A stretch of DNA of 64,000 bases from JABCPE02 sp963509715. Lineage in GTDB: Bacteria > Bacteroidota > Bacteroidia > Flavobacteriales > Weeksellaceae. The position numbers were made by a program, and so were the translations under genes. Shown piece by piece: positions 8,603-16,106 of this stretch. The stretch is from assembly GCA_963509715.1 (NCBI GenBank), contig CAUPCB010000004.1, forward strand, positions 5,254 through 69,253, read 5' to 3'. Position 1 is the first letter of the stretch. Each line of letters begins with the position of its first letter. Below the pieces are notes generated by a model, which saw only the letters and a program-made list of their open reading frames with translations, had not been told where the DNA came from and searched no databases.

Positions 8603-9118
8603 TTATTTTTTCCTTTTAACTTGCTTTTTCTTGATGTATTTCTTTGTCTGAGCTACTGCTATGGCTGCATTGCTCTCACAAAATACGGATAAAGCCTCCT
8701 TTTTTACTAAAGTATATTTAAACTCGCCTTTTCTCAATGCTTGTTTGAAATTTTGTACATCTTCGGCTTTTACGGGTTTTCCATCAAGTATAAATAATAT
8801 TCTGCATTTTGGAGGAGTAAAACAAACTACAATGTCTTTTTCTCGGTGAGACAGCTTTACATTAACCTCTTGTTTAGGTGTTTTTTCTACAACTGGATAG
8901 CAGTGATGACCTTCCTCAAAGAAGATAACATCCCACTGCCCTACTACCAGTTTATAAAAACCGTTTTCATCTGTCAAAGTTTGAGACTGGCTGTCAGAAG
9001 ACACCTTCACATTAGGAAAAGGCATGCCGTTCTCATCCGTAACCCTGCCTGTGATGGTAATTTGCCCACACAAAGGAAAACAAATCGTAAAGCCAAGAAA
9101 TAAAAGTATTTTCTTCAT
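8603..9118 (-). CDS. Secreted protein with carboxypeptidase-like regulatory domain
   Basis: The signal peptide is residues 1-18 (ends PLCG), followed by a CarboxypepD_reg-like beta-sandwich at about 20-95: ITITGRVTDENGMPFPNVKV and LTDENGFYKL are diagnostic. The C-terminal part is Lys-rich (ends KKKQVKRKK) with ILFILDGKPVKAEDVQNF, similar to the plug-like 'listed parameter' repeats seen in Bacteroidota surface proteins. It is 171 residues. It converges with the DUF4230 gene (3-base gap) and is the last gene of a run with the AlkD and PAP2 genes. Role unknown. Confidence 0.7.
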   Translation of the reverse strand: MKKILLFLGFTICFPLCGQITITGRVTDENGMPFPNVKVSSDSQSQTLTDENGFYKLVVGQWDVIFFEEGHHCYPVVEKTPKQEVNVKLSHREKDIVVCFTPPKCRILFILDGKPVKAEDVQNFKQALRKGEFKYTLVKKEALSVFCESNAAIAVAQTKKYIKKKQVKRKK

Positions 9119-9140
9119 GATAATATGGGTTTTAATGTTT

Positions 9141-9830
9141 TTATAGTTTAAATTTCAGCAGATATTCTTTGGTTTCGGTGGAAATTCTCCTACTTTCTCT
9201 TGCTTTTTGAATGGTTTTGTTCTGTACAAAAGGCGGCAAGGTCTTGGCTTCTATCAGTGGCATAGTCGCTTCATACTGCTTCGCAAGAGCCGTTGCGAAA
9301 TACCAAGCAAGCATCATATTCACATAGTATTCCTCGGATTTCACCTCAGAAACCAGCTGGAGCATCTCTTTTTGGAAATGCTCATCCAGATAATTAGAAA
9401 GCAGCAGCCCCACGGCATATCTTATCGTATAGGTTTTATCACTTTTTATCCATTTTTGGATGTATTCATAAACTTCTTTGGGATGTTTTTGGAAAATTTT
9501 AGGAGAAAACACATCACAAACCGCCCAATTATCCACGAATGGAAGAAAAGTCTCCGTGTATTCCACAGCACTTTGGAAATCTTTTATCTGCTCAATAAGA
9601 AAGCCATGCAGGAGATTTTCTTCATAATAATGGTGCGGCAGGGCGCTGAGAAACTCCTCCACAGCAGGTTTATTTTTATAAAATTCTTTAGCAAATTTTC
9701 GTAAAATAGGAACGCGAATTCCTATGATTTTTTCTTTGTCTACATTGGGAATGAGTTTCGCGGTGAAATCTCTGTATTCCTTGTCCTGTAAGGCGAAAAG
9801 CTCTTTTTGTAAAGGATTTTTGGAATTCAT
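9141..9830 (-). CDS. DNA alkylation repair protein (AlkD-like HEAT-repeat)
   Basis: A 229-residue all-helical protein of the AlkC/AlkD superfamily. The IGIRVPILRKFAKEF segment near residue 37 and WAVCDVFSPKIF near residue 100 are typical; the Asp in that W-x-x-D stretch corresponds to the base-excision residue in AlkD. Known members are glycosylases for N3/N7-alkylated purines, though many Bacteroidota members are uncharacterised. It lies 22 bases upstream of the carboxypeptidase-domain gene and 31 downstream of the PAP2 gene, probably in one operon, with no obvious functional link. Confidence 0.82.
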   Translation of the reverse strand: MNSKNPLQKELFALQDKEYRDFTAKLIPNVDKEKIIGIRVPILRKFAKEFYKNKPAVEEFLSALPHHYYEENLLHGFLIEQIKDFQSAVEYTETFLPFVDNWAVCDVFSPKIFQKHPKEVYEYIQKWIKSDKTYTIRYAVGLLLSNYLDEHFQKEMLQLVSEVKSEEYYVNMMLAWYFATALAKQYEATMPLIEAKTLPPFVQNKTIQKARESRRISTETKEYLLKFKL

Positions 9831-9861
9831 ATTGGTTTTAATTTTTAAATTGAATTAAATT

Positions 9862-10431
9862 TTATTTATCATCCAAATCAGAAAAACTGACTTTCTTCTC
9901 AAAAAATCTATATCCCAAAATGGCCATAGTAACGCCTATTACCAGTCCCACAGCCACATCTGTAGGGAAATGAACCGCCAGATACATCCTGCTGAAAGCA
10001 TAAGGCACCGCCCAAAGATAAACCCAAAACGCCCATCGCAAAACGCTTCTCAGTACCAGATAAAGAAAAGTGCAGATAGCAAAACTATTGCTGGTGTGCC
10101 CTGAAAAAAAGCTGTATCCTTTTTCCGTAGTGATGATTCTAAGATAAGGTATCAGCTCCTCATTATGCAAAGGACGAAGCCGCTGCACCAGTTCCTTTGT
10201 CCCTGTGGTCATGAGAGCAGTGAATAAAAAGGTCAGCGAAAAACAAATCAAAATCCATTTCACCTCTCGTTTAGAAAAATATCTAAACACTAAAAAAAGA
10301 ATCAGTACATAAAACGGAATCCAGTTCCATGCATCCGTAATGGTCAGCCAAAAACTATCCCACTCCGTGCTGCCTGTCTGATTGATAAAAATCAACAACT
10401 GATGGTCTAAATCTATAATACGCTCTATCAT
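9862..10431 (-). CDS. PAP2-family membrane phosphatase
   Basis: Integral membrane lipid phosphatase, perhaps acting on undecaprenyl pyrophosphate or phosphatidic acid. The three PAP2 motifs are visible: KELVQRLRP near residue 78, SFFSGHTSN near 110 and SRMYLAVHFPTDV near 148, with about five hydrophobic segments. The length of 189 is typical. It is the first gene of a likely operon with AlkD and the carboxypeptidase-domain protein. Confidence 0.88.
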   Translation of the reverse strand: MIERIIDLDHQLLIFINQTGSTEWDSFWLTITDAWNWIPFYVLILFLVFRYFSKREVKWILICFSLTFLFTALMTTGTKELVQRLRPLHNEELIPYLRIITTEKGYSFFSGHTSNSFAICTFLYLVLRSVLRWAFWVYLWAVPYAFSRMYLAVHFPTDVAVGLVIGVTMAILGYRFFEKKVSFSDLDDK

Positions 10432-10443
10432 TTTATTTAAAAA

Positions 10444-10469
10444 AAGGAGGCTATTTATACCGCCTCCTT
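10444..10469 (-). terminator. Intrinsic terminator after the first DUF2004-like gene
   Basis: 8-base stem AAGGAGGC/GCCTCCTT around a 10-base loop, followed on the minus strand by a T run; 20 bases after the stop codon. Confidence 0.7.
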
Positions 10470-10488
10470 GTAGATTTTTATTTATAAA

Positions 10489-10959
10489 TTAACTTTCCCA
10501 GTCAATAGCAACAATTTTCCCATCTAAACTAAAGTTCACAGCAAGGATTTCATCGCTTTCTTCTGGGCGTATCATATAATCAACCATCACATCCACACCA
10601 TCTTCCTCTTCAGTAGAATACCAAAGTCCAATGGTTTCTATCTGCATCTCCGCAACGAAATCATCTACATTTTCAGGGATATTCTCTAATTCTTCTGCAT
10701 GAAAATCCAAGTATTCAGAATCCTCCTCTAAATAGGCTTTCAAGGCTTTGCGGGCTTTTTCATCCATTACATCGAAGTTTTTTAGAAATTTTTCAAATGA
10801 ATTCAGTCTTTCTACGGACAAATCATCCTCTCCACAGAGCCAAAATTCTACTTGAACAGATGTATTCTTATAAGGAATTTCTTTTTCCCACAATACATCA
10901 TAACCATTTAGCTCTTCCGTATTTAATTCTCCAAAATACGCATGCTTTAAGTGTTTCAT
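10489..10959 (-). CDS. DUF2004-like protein, copy 1
   Basis: A 156-residue acidic cytoplasmic protein with no signal peptide, starting MKHLKHAYFGELN. The HPYFG-like start, ARKALKAYLEED middle and C-terminal SLDGKIVAIDWE resemble the DUF2004 family, which includes proteins thought to act as immunity factors in some toxin systems. The copy at 11044-11502 is a paralogue with clearly more than half of the positions identical. It has its own TAnnTTTG element and terminator, so is expressed independently. Function unknown; the family assignment is a recollection of pattern. Confidence 0.65.
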   Translation of the reverse strand: MKHLKHAYFGELNTEELNGYDVLWEKEIPYKNTSVQVEFWLCGEDDLSVERLNSFEKFLKNFDVMDEKARKALKAYLEEDSEYLDFHAEELENIPENVDDFVAEMQIETIGLWYSTEEEDGVDVMVDYMIRPEESDEILAVNFSLDGKIVAIDWES

Positions 10960-10995
10960 AAATTATTTGTTTAAAATTATTTTCTTTTTGTTTAG

Positions 10996-11003
10996 CAAAT
11001 ATA
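10996..11003 (-). promoter_or_regulatory. Predicted -7 promoter element for DUF2004-like copy 1
   Basis: Reads TATATTTG on the minus strand, an exact TAnnTTTG match, 37 bases before the start codon. Confidence 0.45.
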
Positions 11004-11043
11004 AATAAATTCCTATTATTTACTCATATCCCTCTTCTATCCT

Positions 11044-11502
11044 TTACCCTTCCCAATCAACAGCAAGGATTTTCCCTTCTAAACTGCATTTCACAGCAAG
11101 GACTTGATAGCTTTCCTCTGGGGGTATCATATAGTCTATTATCACTTCACCTGTGGAGGCTTCATCAATGGAATACCACAGCCCAACAGATTTTATCTGC
11201 ATCTCTGCAATGAAATCAGGAATATTCTCCAATTTTTCTACATAAAAACTAAAATACTTAAAATTTTCCTCTATGTAAGCTTTCAGGGCTTTACGGGCTT
11301 TTTCTTCTATTGTATCAAAGTCTTTTAGGAATTTTTCAAATAAATCCAGCCTTTCTATGGACAAATCATCCTTTCCACAGAACCAAAAACCTACATTTGC
11401 AGTTCCATTTTTGTAAGGAATATTTTCTTCCCACAATATATCATAATCATCCAGCCCTTCCGTATTTAATTTCCCAAAATATGGATGCTCTAAGTATTTC
11501 AT
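11044..11502 (-). CDS. DUF2004-like protein, copy 2
   Basis: A 152-residue paralogue of the gene at 10489-10959, aligned end to end (HPYFGKLN start, EKARKALKAY, IAEMQI, GLWYS, YMIPPEES, LEGKILAVDWEG end). The main difference is a 4-residue deletion near residue 98. The pair looks like a tandem duplication that has had time to diverge. No clear promoter match is seen upstream. Function unknown. Confidence 0.65.
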   Translation of the reverse strand: MKYLEHPYFGKLNTEGLDDYDILWEENIPYKNGTANVGFWFCGKDDLSIERLDLFEKFLKDFDTIEEKARKALKAYIEENFKYFSFYVEKLENIPDFIAEMQIKSVGLWYSIDEASTGEVIIDYMIPPEESYQVLAVKCSLEGKILAVDWEG

Positions 11503-11560
11503 ACTAAATCATTTGTATAAAATCATTCCTCTTGAAATGCAAATAATTTCTGTCACTTGC

Positions 11561-12271
11561 TTATTTTACACTCACTCTACCAGAGCCGTTGATTTTCTGC
11601 TTTATTTTCTTTGGATTTCCCTTGATAGTAACATCACCTGAACCCGCTATGGAAATATCCACATCTTCGGTCACATGGGCAGAAACATCGCCCGAACCAT
11701 TGATATTGATAACGGCTTTTTTGGCTTTTAGGTTTGGAACTTCTACATCACCGCTGCCATTGATATTGATAGACAAATTATCAGTTTTTCCACCTACTCG
11801 GATATCACCCGAACCATCTATTTTTAAAGCAAGAGAAGAAGCATCCACCTGCAAATGCACATCACCGCTACCATATACATCAACCTCTAAAGCCTTTGTT
11901 TCCAGATTTTTTTCGGTGTAAATATCCGCAGAACCTTTGATGACCACTTGTTTCAAACGAGAATCCACAGGAACATAAATGATGATAGGCTCTTTTACTT
12001 TGTATCTGTTCTTTTCTGCGCCTATTTTCAGCAGTCCATCAGACACCTCTGTCTGTATGAGCGGAAGGATGTTGTCAGGAGCTTTTATTTTAATCTTGCC
12101 GACCTCTCCATCAGTGAAAATAACATCATAGCTACCCAAAACCTCTATTCTGTCATACGCAGAAAGTTGTTTTTCTTGGGAAATGATATTGCTGCTCCCT
12201 ACAACTACTTGACCTTTACTACAATTTATCAACAGTAAAGCCAAAAATACTAGTGCGATTACTCTTTTCAT
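11561..12271 (-). CDS. GIN-domain (DUF2807) lipoprotein
   Basis: The lipoprotein signal ends in Cys17 (LLINC). Residues 40-236 form the GIN (putative auto-transporter adhesin head) domain: at least six short units ending GSGD or GSGR recur every 20 or so residues, giving a right-handed beta-helix-like repeat. Proteins of this kind are common, abundant envelope proteins in Bacteroidota, without a settled function. The gene is transcribed alone. Confidence 0.85.
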   Translation of the reverse strand: MKRVIALVFLALLLINCSKGQVVVGSSNIISQEKQLSAYDRIEVLGSYDVIFTDGEVGKIKIKAPDNILPLIQTEVSDGLLKIGAEKNRYKVKEPIIIYVPVDSRLKQVVIKGSADIYTEKNLETKALEVDVYGSGDVHLQVDASSLALKIDGSGDIRVGGKTDNLSININGSGDVEVPNLKAKKAVININGSGDVSAHVTEDVDISIAGSGDVTIKGNPKKIKQKINGSGRVSVK

Positions 12272-12350
12272 GATGTTATTATTTAAAGTTATTGATTAAA
12301 ACTAATAAACCAAGAGGTTTTCCATCTTTCCGAAGAGGTTCTGGTCTCGT

Positions 12351-13205
12351 TTATTTTTTAGACAAATGGTAGTAAGCCAGCATTTTGTAGTATAATTTCG
12401 CTGCCAAGAATGCCGTAGGTTTTGGATTAGCAGAATCCATAAGTTCCACGATATCAAACGCAACTACATTACATTTCTCAAAAACTTTCTTTAATAATTT
12501 CAAAGTAGGATACCAAGCCAATCCTCCTGGTTCTGGCGTTCCCGTAGATGGCGCGATAGACGGGTCAAAAGCATCCAAATCTATCGTAATATACACATTA
12601 CCAGAAACTTTACTAAGGACATCTTCTATCCAGTTTGGATTTTCAGCAATCTCGTGCGCCCAGAAACACTGCCCTTTTGGGACATACTGCATTTCTTCCA
12701 CATCACATGAACGGATTCCTACCTGAACCAAATTATGCTTTTGATTAGCCTCAAAAACAGCACAAGCGTGATTAGAAGTAGAACCATGAAACTCTGGTCT
12801 TAGGTCTGTATGGGCATCCAGCTGAAGCACCGTAAGGTTTTCGTACTTCTCTCCCACCGCACGGATAGAACCGATAGACACAGAATGCTCCCCACCAAAA
12901 AGCGTAAAAAGCTTGTCCTCATGCTGGAGCATTTCTTTTGTTTTTTGATAAACTGCCTCTGTCATGGCTTCTGGCGAAGAGTCCTCTGTAACTTCCCCAG
13001 CCAAATAAACTCCCTCCAAATACGGCTCTGTAGCAGTTTCTATATCATAGAGTTCCATATTTTCTGATGCATCCAAGAAAAGTTCAGGGCCTTTATCAGC
13101 GCCCTTTCCCCAAGTAGAAGTTCCATCATAGGGAACTGTCACCAGCATTACTTTTGAGTTTTCTAATGTTGCATTTTCTTCTGGTATTCCTGCGTATGTT
13201 TTCAT
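12351..13205 (-). CDS. speB: Agmatinase
   Basis: Ureohydrolase splitting agmatine to putrescine and urea. Manganese-site motifs: GGEHSVSIG near residue 103, LQLDAHTDLRPEF near 128 and ITIDLDAFDPSIAPSTGTPEPGG-type segment near 207 (shown in parts). The length of 284 is typical. It pairs functionally with the arginine decarboxylase at 50142-51533, making an arginine to agmatine to putrescine route, but the two genes are about 37 kb apart. An arginase or formiminoglutamase activity is less likely given the presence of the decarboxylase. Confidence 0.88.
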   Translation of the reverse strand: MKTYAGIPEENATLENSKVMLVTVPYDGTSTWGKGADKGPELFLDASENMELYDIETATEPYLEGVYLAGEVTEDSSPEAMTEAVYQKTKEMLQHEDKLFTLFGGEHSVSIGSIRAVGEKYENLTVLQLDAHTDLRPEFHGSTSNHACAVFEANQKHNLVQVGIRSCDVEEMQYVPKGQCFWAHEIAENPNWIEDVLSKVSGNVYITIDLDAFDPSIAPSTGTPEPGGLAWYPTLKLLKKVFEKCNVVAFDIVELMDSANPKPTAFLAAKLYYKMLAYYHLSKK

Positions 13206-13245
13206 TTTTTATGTATTTAATTCTATTTAACTAATTTTCAATTAC

Positions 13246-13698
13246 TTATCTCAAATCACAAATCTGCTCCACAAGAGCTGGATATTTCTTAAACAATTCT
13301 TTTCCCACTGCGAATTTCTCCTTCATTTCTACTATATTATCATAATTGATATATGGATATTTTTCATAGACAATGTCCCTTATTTCACTTTCATCTTCGT
13401 TTTCATGGTTTTCAGAATAGGCATCATCACTCACATAGAGCAGTTCCTCTGCCCAAGTGTCCCCAATGTCAAAATGATATTTCCCGCTAATGAAAGCATT
13501 GATATCTTTGGTTATATCCTCAAAAAATTCTTTCCCTTTCAGCAAAAGCCAGCATCGGAAATAGATAAATCCATCAGCAGAAACATAAGGCTCTTCCTCA
13601 AAACAATAAACATCATCTTTTTTCTCAAAATCACAATTCAAAATGATGTAAAGCTCTGCTATTTGGGCGGTATAGAGTTCCATCAGTTTTTCTTGCAT
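13246..13698 (-). CDS. DUF4240 C-terminal part of a split WGR-DUF4240 gene
   Basis: Starts at the ATG at 13698, 16 bases inside the end of the WGR gene, and codes for 150 residues. The sequence SADGFIYFRCWLLLKGKEFF is the core of the DUF4240 family. Its missing start (FWEAIEKS... with LTSYLAKHG) is at the end of the upstream reading frame. Adding one T in the run at 13708-13710 would join them into a single 286-residue protein. The piece may be translated alone by coupling. See the finding on this frameshift. Function of the family unknown. Confidence 0.6.
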   Translation of the reverse strand: MQEKLMELYTAQIAELYIILNCDFEKKDDVYCFEEEPYVSADGFIYFRCWLLLKGKEFFEDITKDINAFISGKYHFDIGDTWAEELLYVSDDAYSENHENEDESEIRDIVYEKYPYINYDNIVEMKEKFAVGKELFKKYPALVEQICDLR

Positions 13699-14105
13699 AG
13701 TCTTTTCAAAGCTACCAAACGCTCTTTTCCATGCTTCGCCAGATAACTTGTCAGCTTTTCCAGATGCTCTTCTACATCGTAGGCATCCCACTTTTTCTTG
13801 TTGTATTTATAGCTTTTTTCAATGGCTTCCCAAAACAAAAATTCAGCTTTTTCCTCCTCGCTCATTTCTATTTTAGCAGGAATTTCCTCATTTGGAGAAA
13901 CTTCTACATAGCCTTTTTTCATTTTTTGAGCGATGAGTTTTTCGCTTTCCTTTTGGCATTCTTCTTCGCTCGCGAATTTCTTTGTCATTTCTCGCCCTGC
14001 AGTTCCTATTTTTCCATAATGAACGATTTGTTCCTCCCCTTCATATTCGATATTCCAAAACTTATCGGACAAATCATTTTGATTGATAAAAAACCTTTTC
14101 ATCAC
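13683..14105 (-). CDS. WGR-domain protein, N-terminal part of a split WGR-DUF4240 gene
   Basis: Residues 2-70 are a WGR domain (KFWNIEYEGEEQIVHYGKIGTAGRE; the conserved W-G-R positions appear as V-x-YGKIGTAGR, with the Trp replaced). Residues 85-140 begin a DUF4240 domain (FLFWEAIEKSYKYNKKKWD) that is cut short after LVALKRLCKKN. The remaining DUF4240 sequence continues in another frame downstream. WGR domains occur in poly(ADP-ribose) polymerases and in many bacterial proteins of unknown role. Its start is 21 bases after the murA stop, so it could be a distal member of the murA run. Confidence 0.65.
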   Translation of the reverse strand: MMKRFFINQNDLSDKFWNIEYEGEEQIVHYGKIGTAGREMTKKFASEEECQKESEKLIAQKMKKGYVEVSPNEEIPAKIEMSEEEKAEFLFWEAIEKSYKYNKKKWDAYDVEEHLEKLTSYLAKHGKERLVALKRLCKKN

Positions 14106-14125
14106 TCGTTTTTTTGAAGATTAAA

Positions 14126-15439
14126 TTAAATTTTTATTCGCTCTATATCTGCGCCTATAGCTTTTAGTCTGCCTTCTATATCTTCGTAGCCTCGGTCTAT
14201 CTGCTCTATATTGTGGATTATGCTTTTCCCTTCAGCCGAAAGAGCCGCTATCAGAAGGGCATTTCCTGCTCTGATGTCTGGCGAAATCAATGTAGTTCCT
14301 CTCAAAGGCGTTTCGTGGTTAAGCCCTATTACTGTGGCTCTGTGCGGGTCACAAAGGATGATTTGTGCTCCCATATCGATTAGTTTATCCACGAAAAACA
14401 ATCGGCTTTCGAACATTTTCTGATGAACAAGAACACTTCCCTTCGCCTGAGTAGCCACAACCAAAATGATTGAAAGCAAATCTGGCGTAAAACCTGGCCA
14501 AGGAGCATCAGAAACGGTCAAAATAGACCCATCGATGAACTTTTGTATTTTGTAATTTTCCTGCGATGGGATATAGATATCATCTCCTTTTCGCTCCAAT
14601 TTTATCCCTAATTTTCGGAATGTATCAGGAATAATGCCGAGCTGTTCCCAGTTCACATTCTTGATGGTAATCTCTGACTTTGTCATCGCTGCCAGCCCAA
14701 TCCAAGAACCGATTTCCACCATATCTGGAAGGAGAACATGCTCCGTTCCTCCGAGGCTTTCCACACCTTCTATGGTCAGCAGGTTAGAGCCTATTCCTGT
14801 TATTTTAGCTCCCATTCTATTGAGCATTTTGCAGAGCTGCTGGAGATACGGCTCACAGGCTGCATTGTAAATTTGAGTCGTTCCCTTAGCCAAAACAGCC
14901 GCCATGATGATATTGGCTGTTCCCGTTACCGAAGCCTCCTCCAAGAGAATAAATTTCCCATTTAATTCCTTGGTTGTAAGAGTGTAAAAACTTTCTTCTT
15001 CATTAAAATTAAATTCTGCTCCCAGCTCCACAAAACCCTGAAAATGAGTATCCAACCTTCTTCTTCCTATCTTGTCTCCCCCTGGTGTAGGCATGTAGGC
15101 CTCTCCGAAACGCGCAAGCATCGGCCCTAAAAGCATCACAGAGCCTCTAAGTTTTGCTCCATCTTTTCTAAATTCCTTTGATTTAATGTAGTCAAAATGG
15201 ATATTATCAGCCTGAAAAGTAAAATCACCTTTTCCGTTTTTAATTACTTTTACCCCGAAATCTTGCAGGATTTCTATCAAACGATTAACATCCTTGATGC
15301 CTGGTATATTACTGATTCTCACAGGCTCAGAAGTCAAAAGCACAGCGCAAAGTATTTGCAGCGCTTCGTTTTTAGCTCCTTGTGGTGTGATTTCTCCGCT
15401 TAGTTTTTTTCCTCCTCTTATCTGAAATGCTTCTGTCAT
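14126..15439 (-). CDS. murA: UDP-N-acetylglucosamine 1-carboxyvinyltransferase
   Basis: First committed enzyme of peptidoglycan precursor synthesis, adding enolpyruvate to UDP-GlcNAc. EPSP-synthase fold, 437 residues, with KNEALQIL near residue 23. The active-site loop reads PTPGGDKIGRRRLD: Asp122 stands where E. coli MurA has the fosfomycin-sensitive Cys115. This substitution is active and resistant in other bacteria. The gene overlaps the DUF4290 gene by 4 bases and sits downstream of plsC and mpl, so the run is devoted to cell-envelope precursors. Confidence 0.95.
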   Translation of the reverse strand: MTEAFQIRGGKKLSGEITPQGAKNEALQILCAVLLTSEPVRISNIPGIKDVNRLIEILQDFGVKVIKNGKGDFTFQADNIHFDYIKSKEFRKDGAKLRGSVMLLGPMLARFGEAYMPTPGGDKIGRRRLDTHFQGFVELGAEFNFNEEESFYTLTTKELNGKFILLEEASVTGTANIIMAAVLAKGTTQIYNAACEPYLQQLCKMLNRMGAKITGIGSNLLTIEGVESLGGTEHVLLPDMVEIGSWIGLAAMTKSEITIKNVNWEQLGIIPDTFRKLGIKLERKGDDIYIPSQENYKIQKFIDGSILTVSDAPWPGFTPDLLSIILVVATQAKGSVLVHQKMFESRLFFVDKLIDMGAQIILCDPHRATVIGLNHETPLRGTTLISPDIRAGNALLIAALSAEGKSIIHNIEQIDRGYEDIEGRLKAIGADIERIKI

Positions 15440-16053
15440 CTTTTTCTATTTTTTTGGGAATGATGGTTTCTTTTTTTATGATTATTTCTCTTGTTTCTGT
15501 TAGGATGATAGATTTTACTTTTATCCAAAGTTTCTATTCCTGTCAAATCTAATTTATCCTGAGAAAGTTCCTTCAAATGCCTAAAAATCACTTCGTCCTG
15601 CACATGTTCTTTGTTATAGACATTATAGGATTTTTTCATATTATTGGCAATTACTTGTATCAGAGCCTCTTTCTCCTCGCCTTCTTCCAGCTCTATAGCC
15701 CTATCTATGAGCTGTAAAATGCTCTTTCCGTAGAATTTATATTCATTATCAAAGGATGGATAATCCATCCTATTAGGCTTCTGGTCAAGTTCCTCCTTCG
15801 TTGGGAAAGGATATGGCGCATCTACATCCAAATCATAATCTGCTAAAATATACAGATGATCCCAGAGTTTATGCTTATAATTTTCCTCATCGCGGAGATG
15901 AGGATTTCTTTGTCCCATAAATTCTACTATGGTTTTCGCCACTTCATTACGCTCTTCCTTGGAAGGTAGTGATTTACAGTACTCTACCATCTGCTGGATA
16001 TTTCTGCCATATTCTGGCATGAGCAACTTTGTGCGGTTTGTGTTATATTCCAT
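15436..16053 (-). CDS. DUF4290 protein
   Basis: A conserved Bacteroidota protein of 205 residues and unknown role, beginning MEYNTNRTKLLMPEYGRNIQ with DYPSFDNEYKFYGK near residue 90. It is acidic with a very basic tail (KRNNHKKRNHHSQKNRKR), suggesting nucleic-acid or ribosome contact, which is an inference only. It overlaps murA by 4 bases and lies 53 bases after mpl, an arrangement commonly conserved with murA in this phylum. No signal peptide. Confidence 0.82.
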   Translation of the reverse strand: MEYNTNRTKLLMPEYGRNIQQMVEYCKSLPSKEERNEVAKTIVEFMGQRNPHLRDEENYKHKLWDHLYILADYDLDVDAPYPFPTKEELDQKPNRMDYPSFDNEYKFYGKSILQLIDRAIELEEGEEKEALIQVIANNMKKSYNVYNKEHVQDEVIFRHLKELSQDKLDLTGIETLDKSKIYHPNRNKRNNHKKRNHHSQKNRKR

Positions 16054-16106
16054 TGTGTTTATTGATAAAATTTTGAATAAGCCTAAAAGACCTATCTCAT
16101 TGAAAA

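Noticed and set aside
12272..12350. Repeated AACCTCTT elements between the GIN gene and agmatinase, considered as a terminator
   Set aside because: They are direct rather than inverted repeats, with no stem followed by a T run.
13683..13698. Classical X-XXY-YYZ programmed frameshift signal at the WGR stop
   Set aside because: The stretch is AAG AAA AAC TGA; the base before AAA AAC is G and not A, so it is not the canonical A-AAA-AAC heptamer. Kept only as an alternative in the finding.
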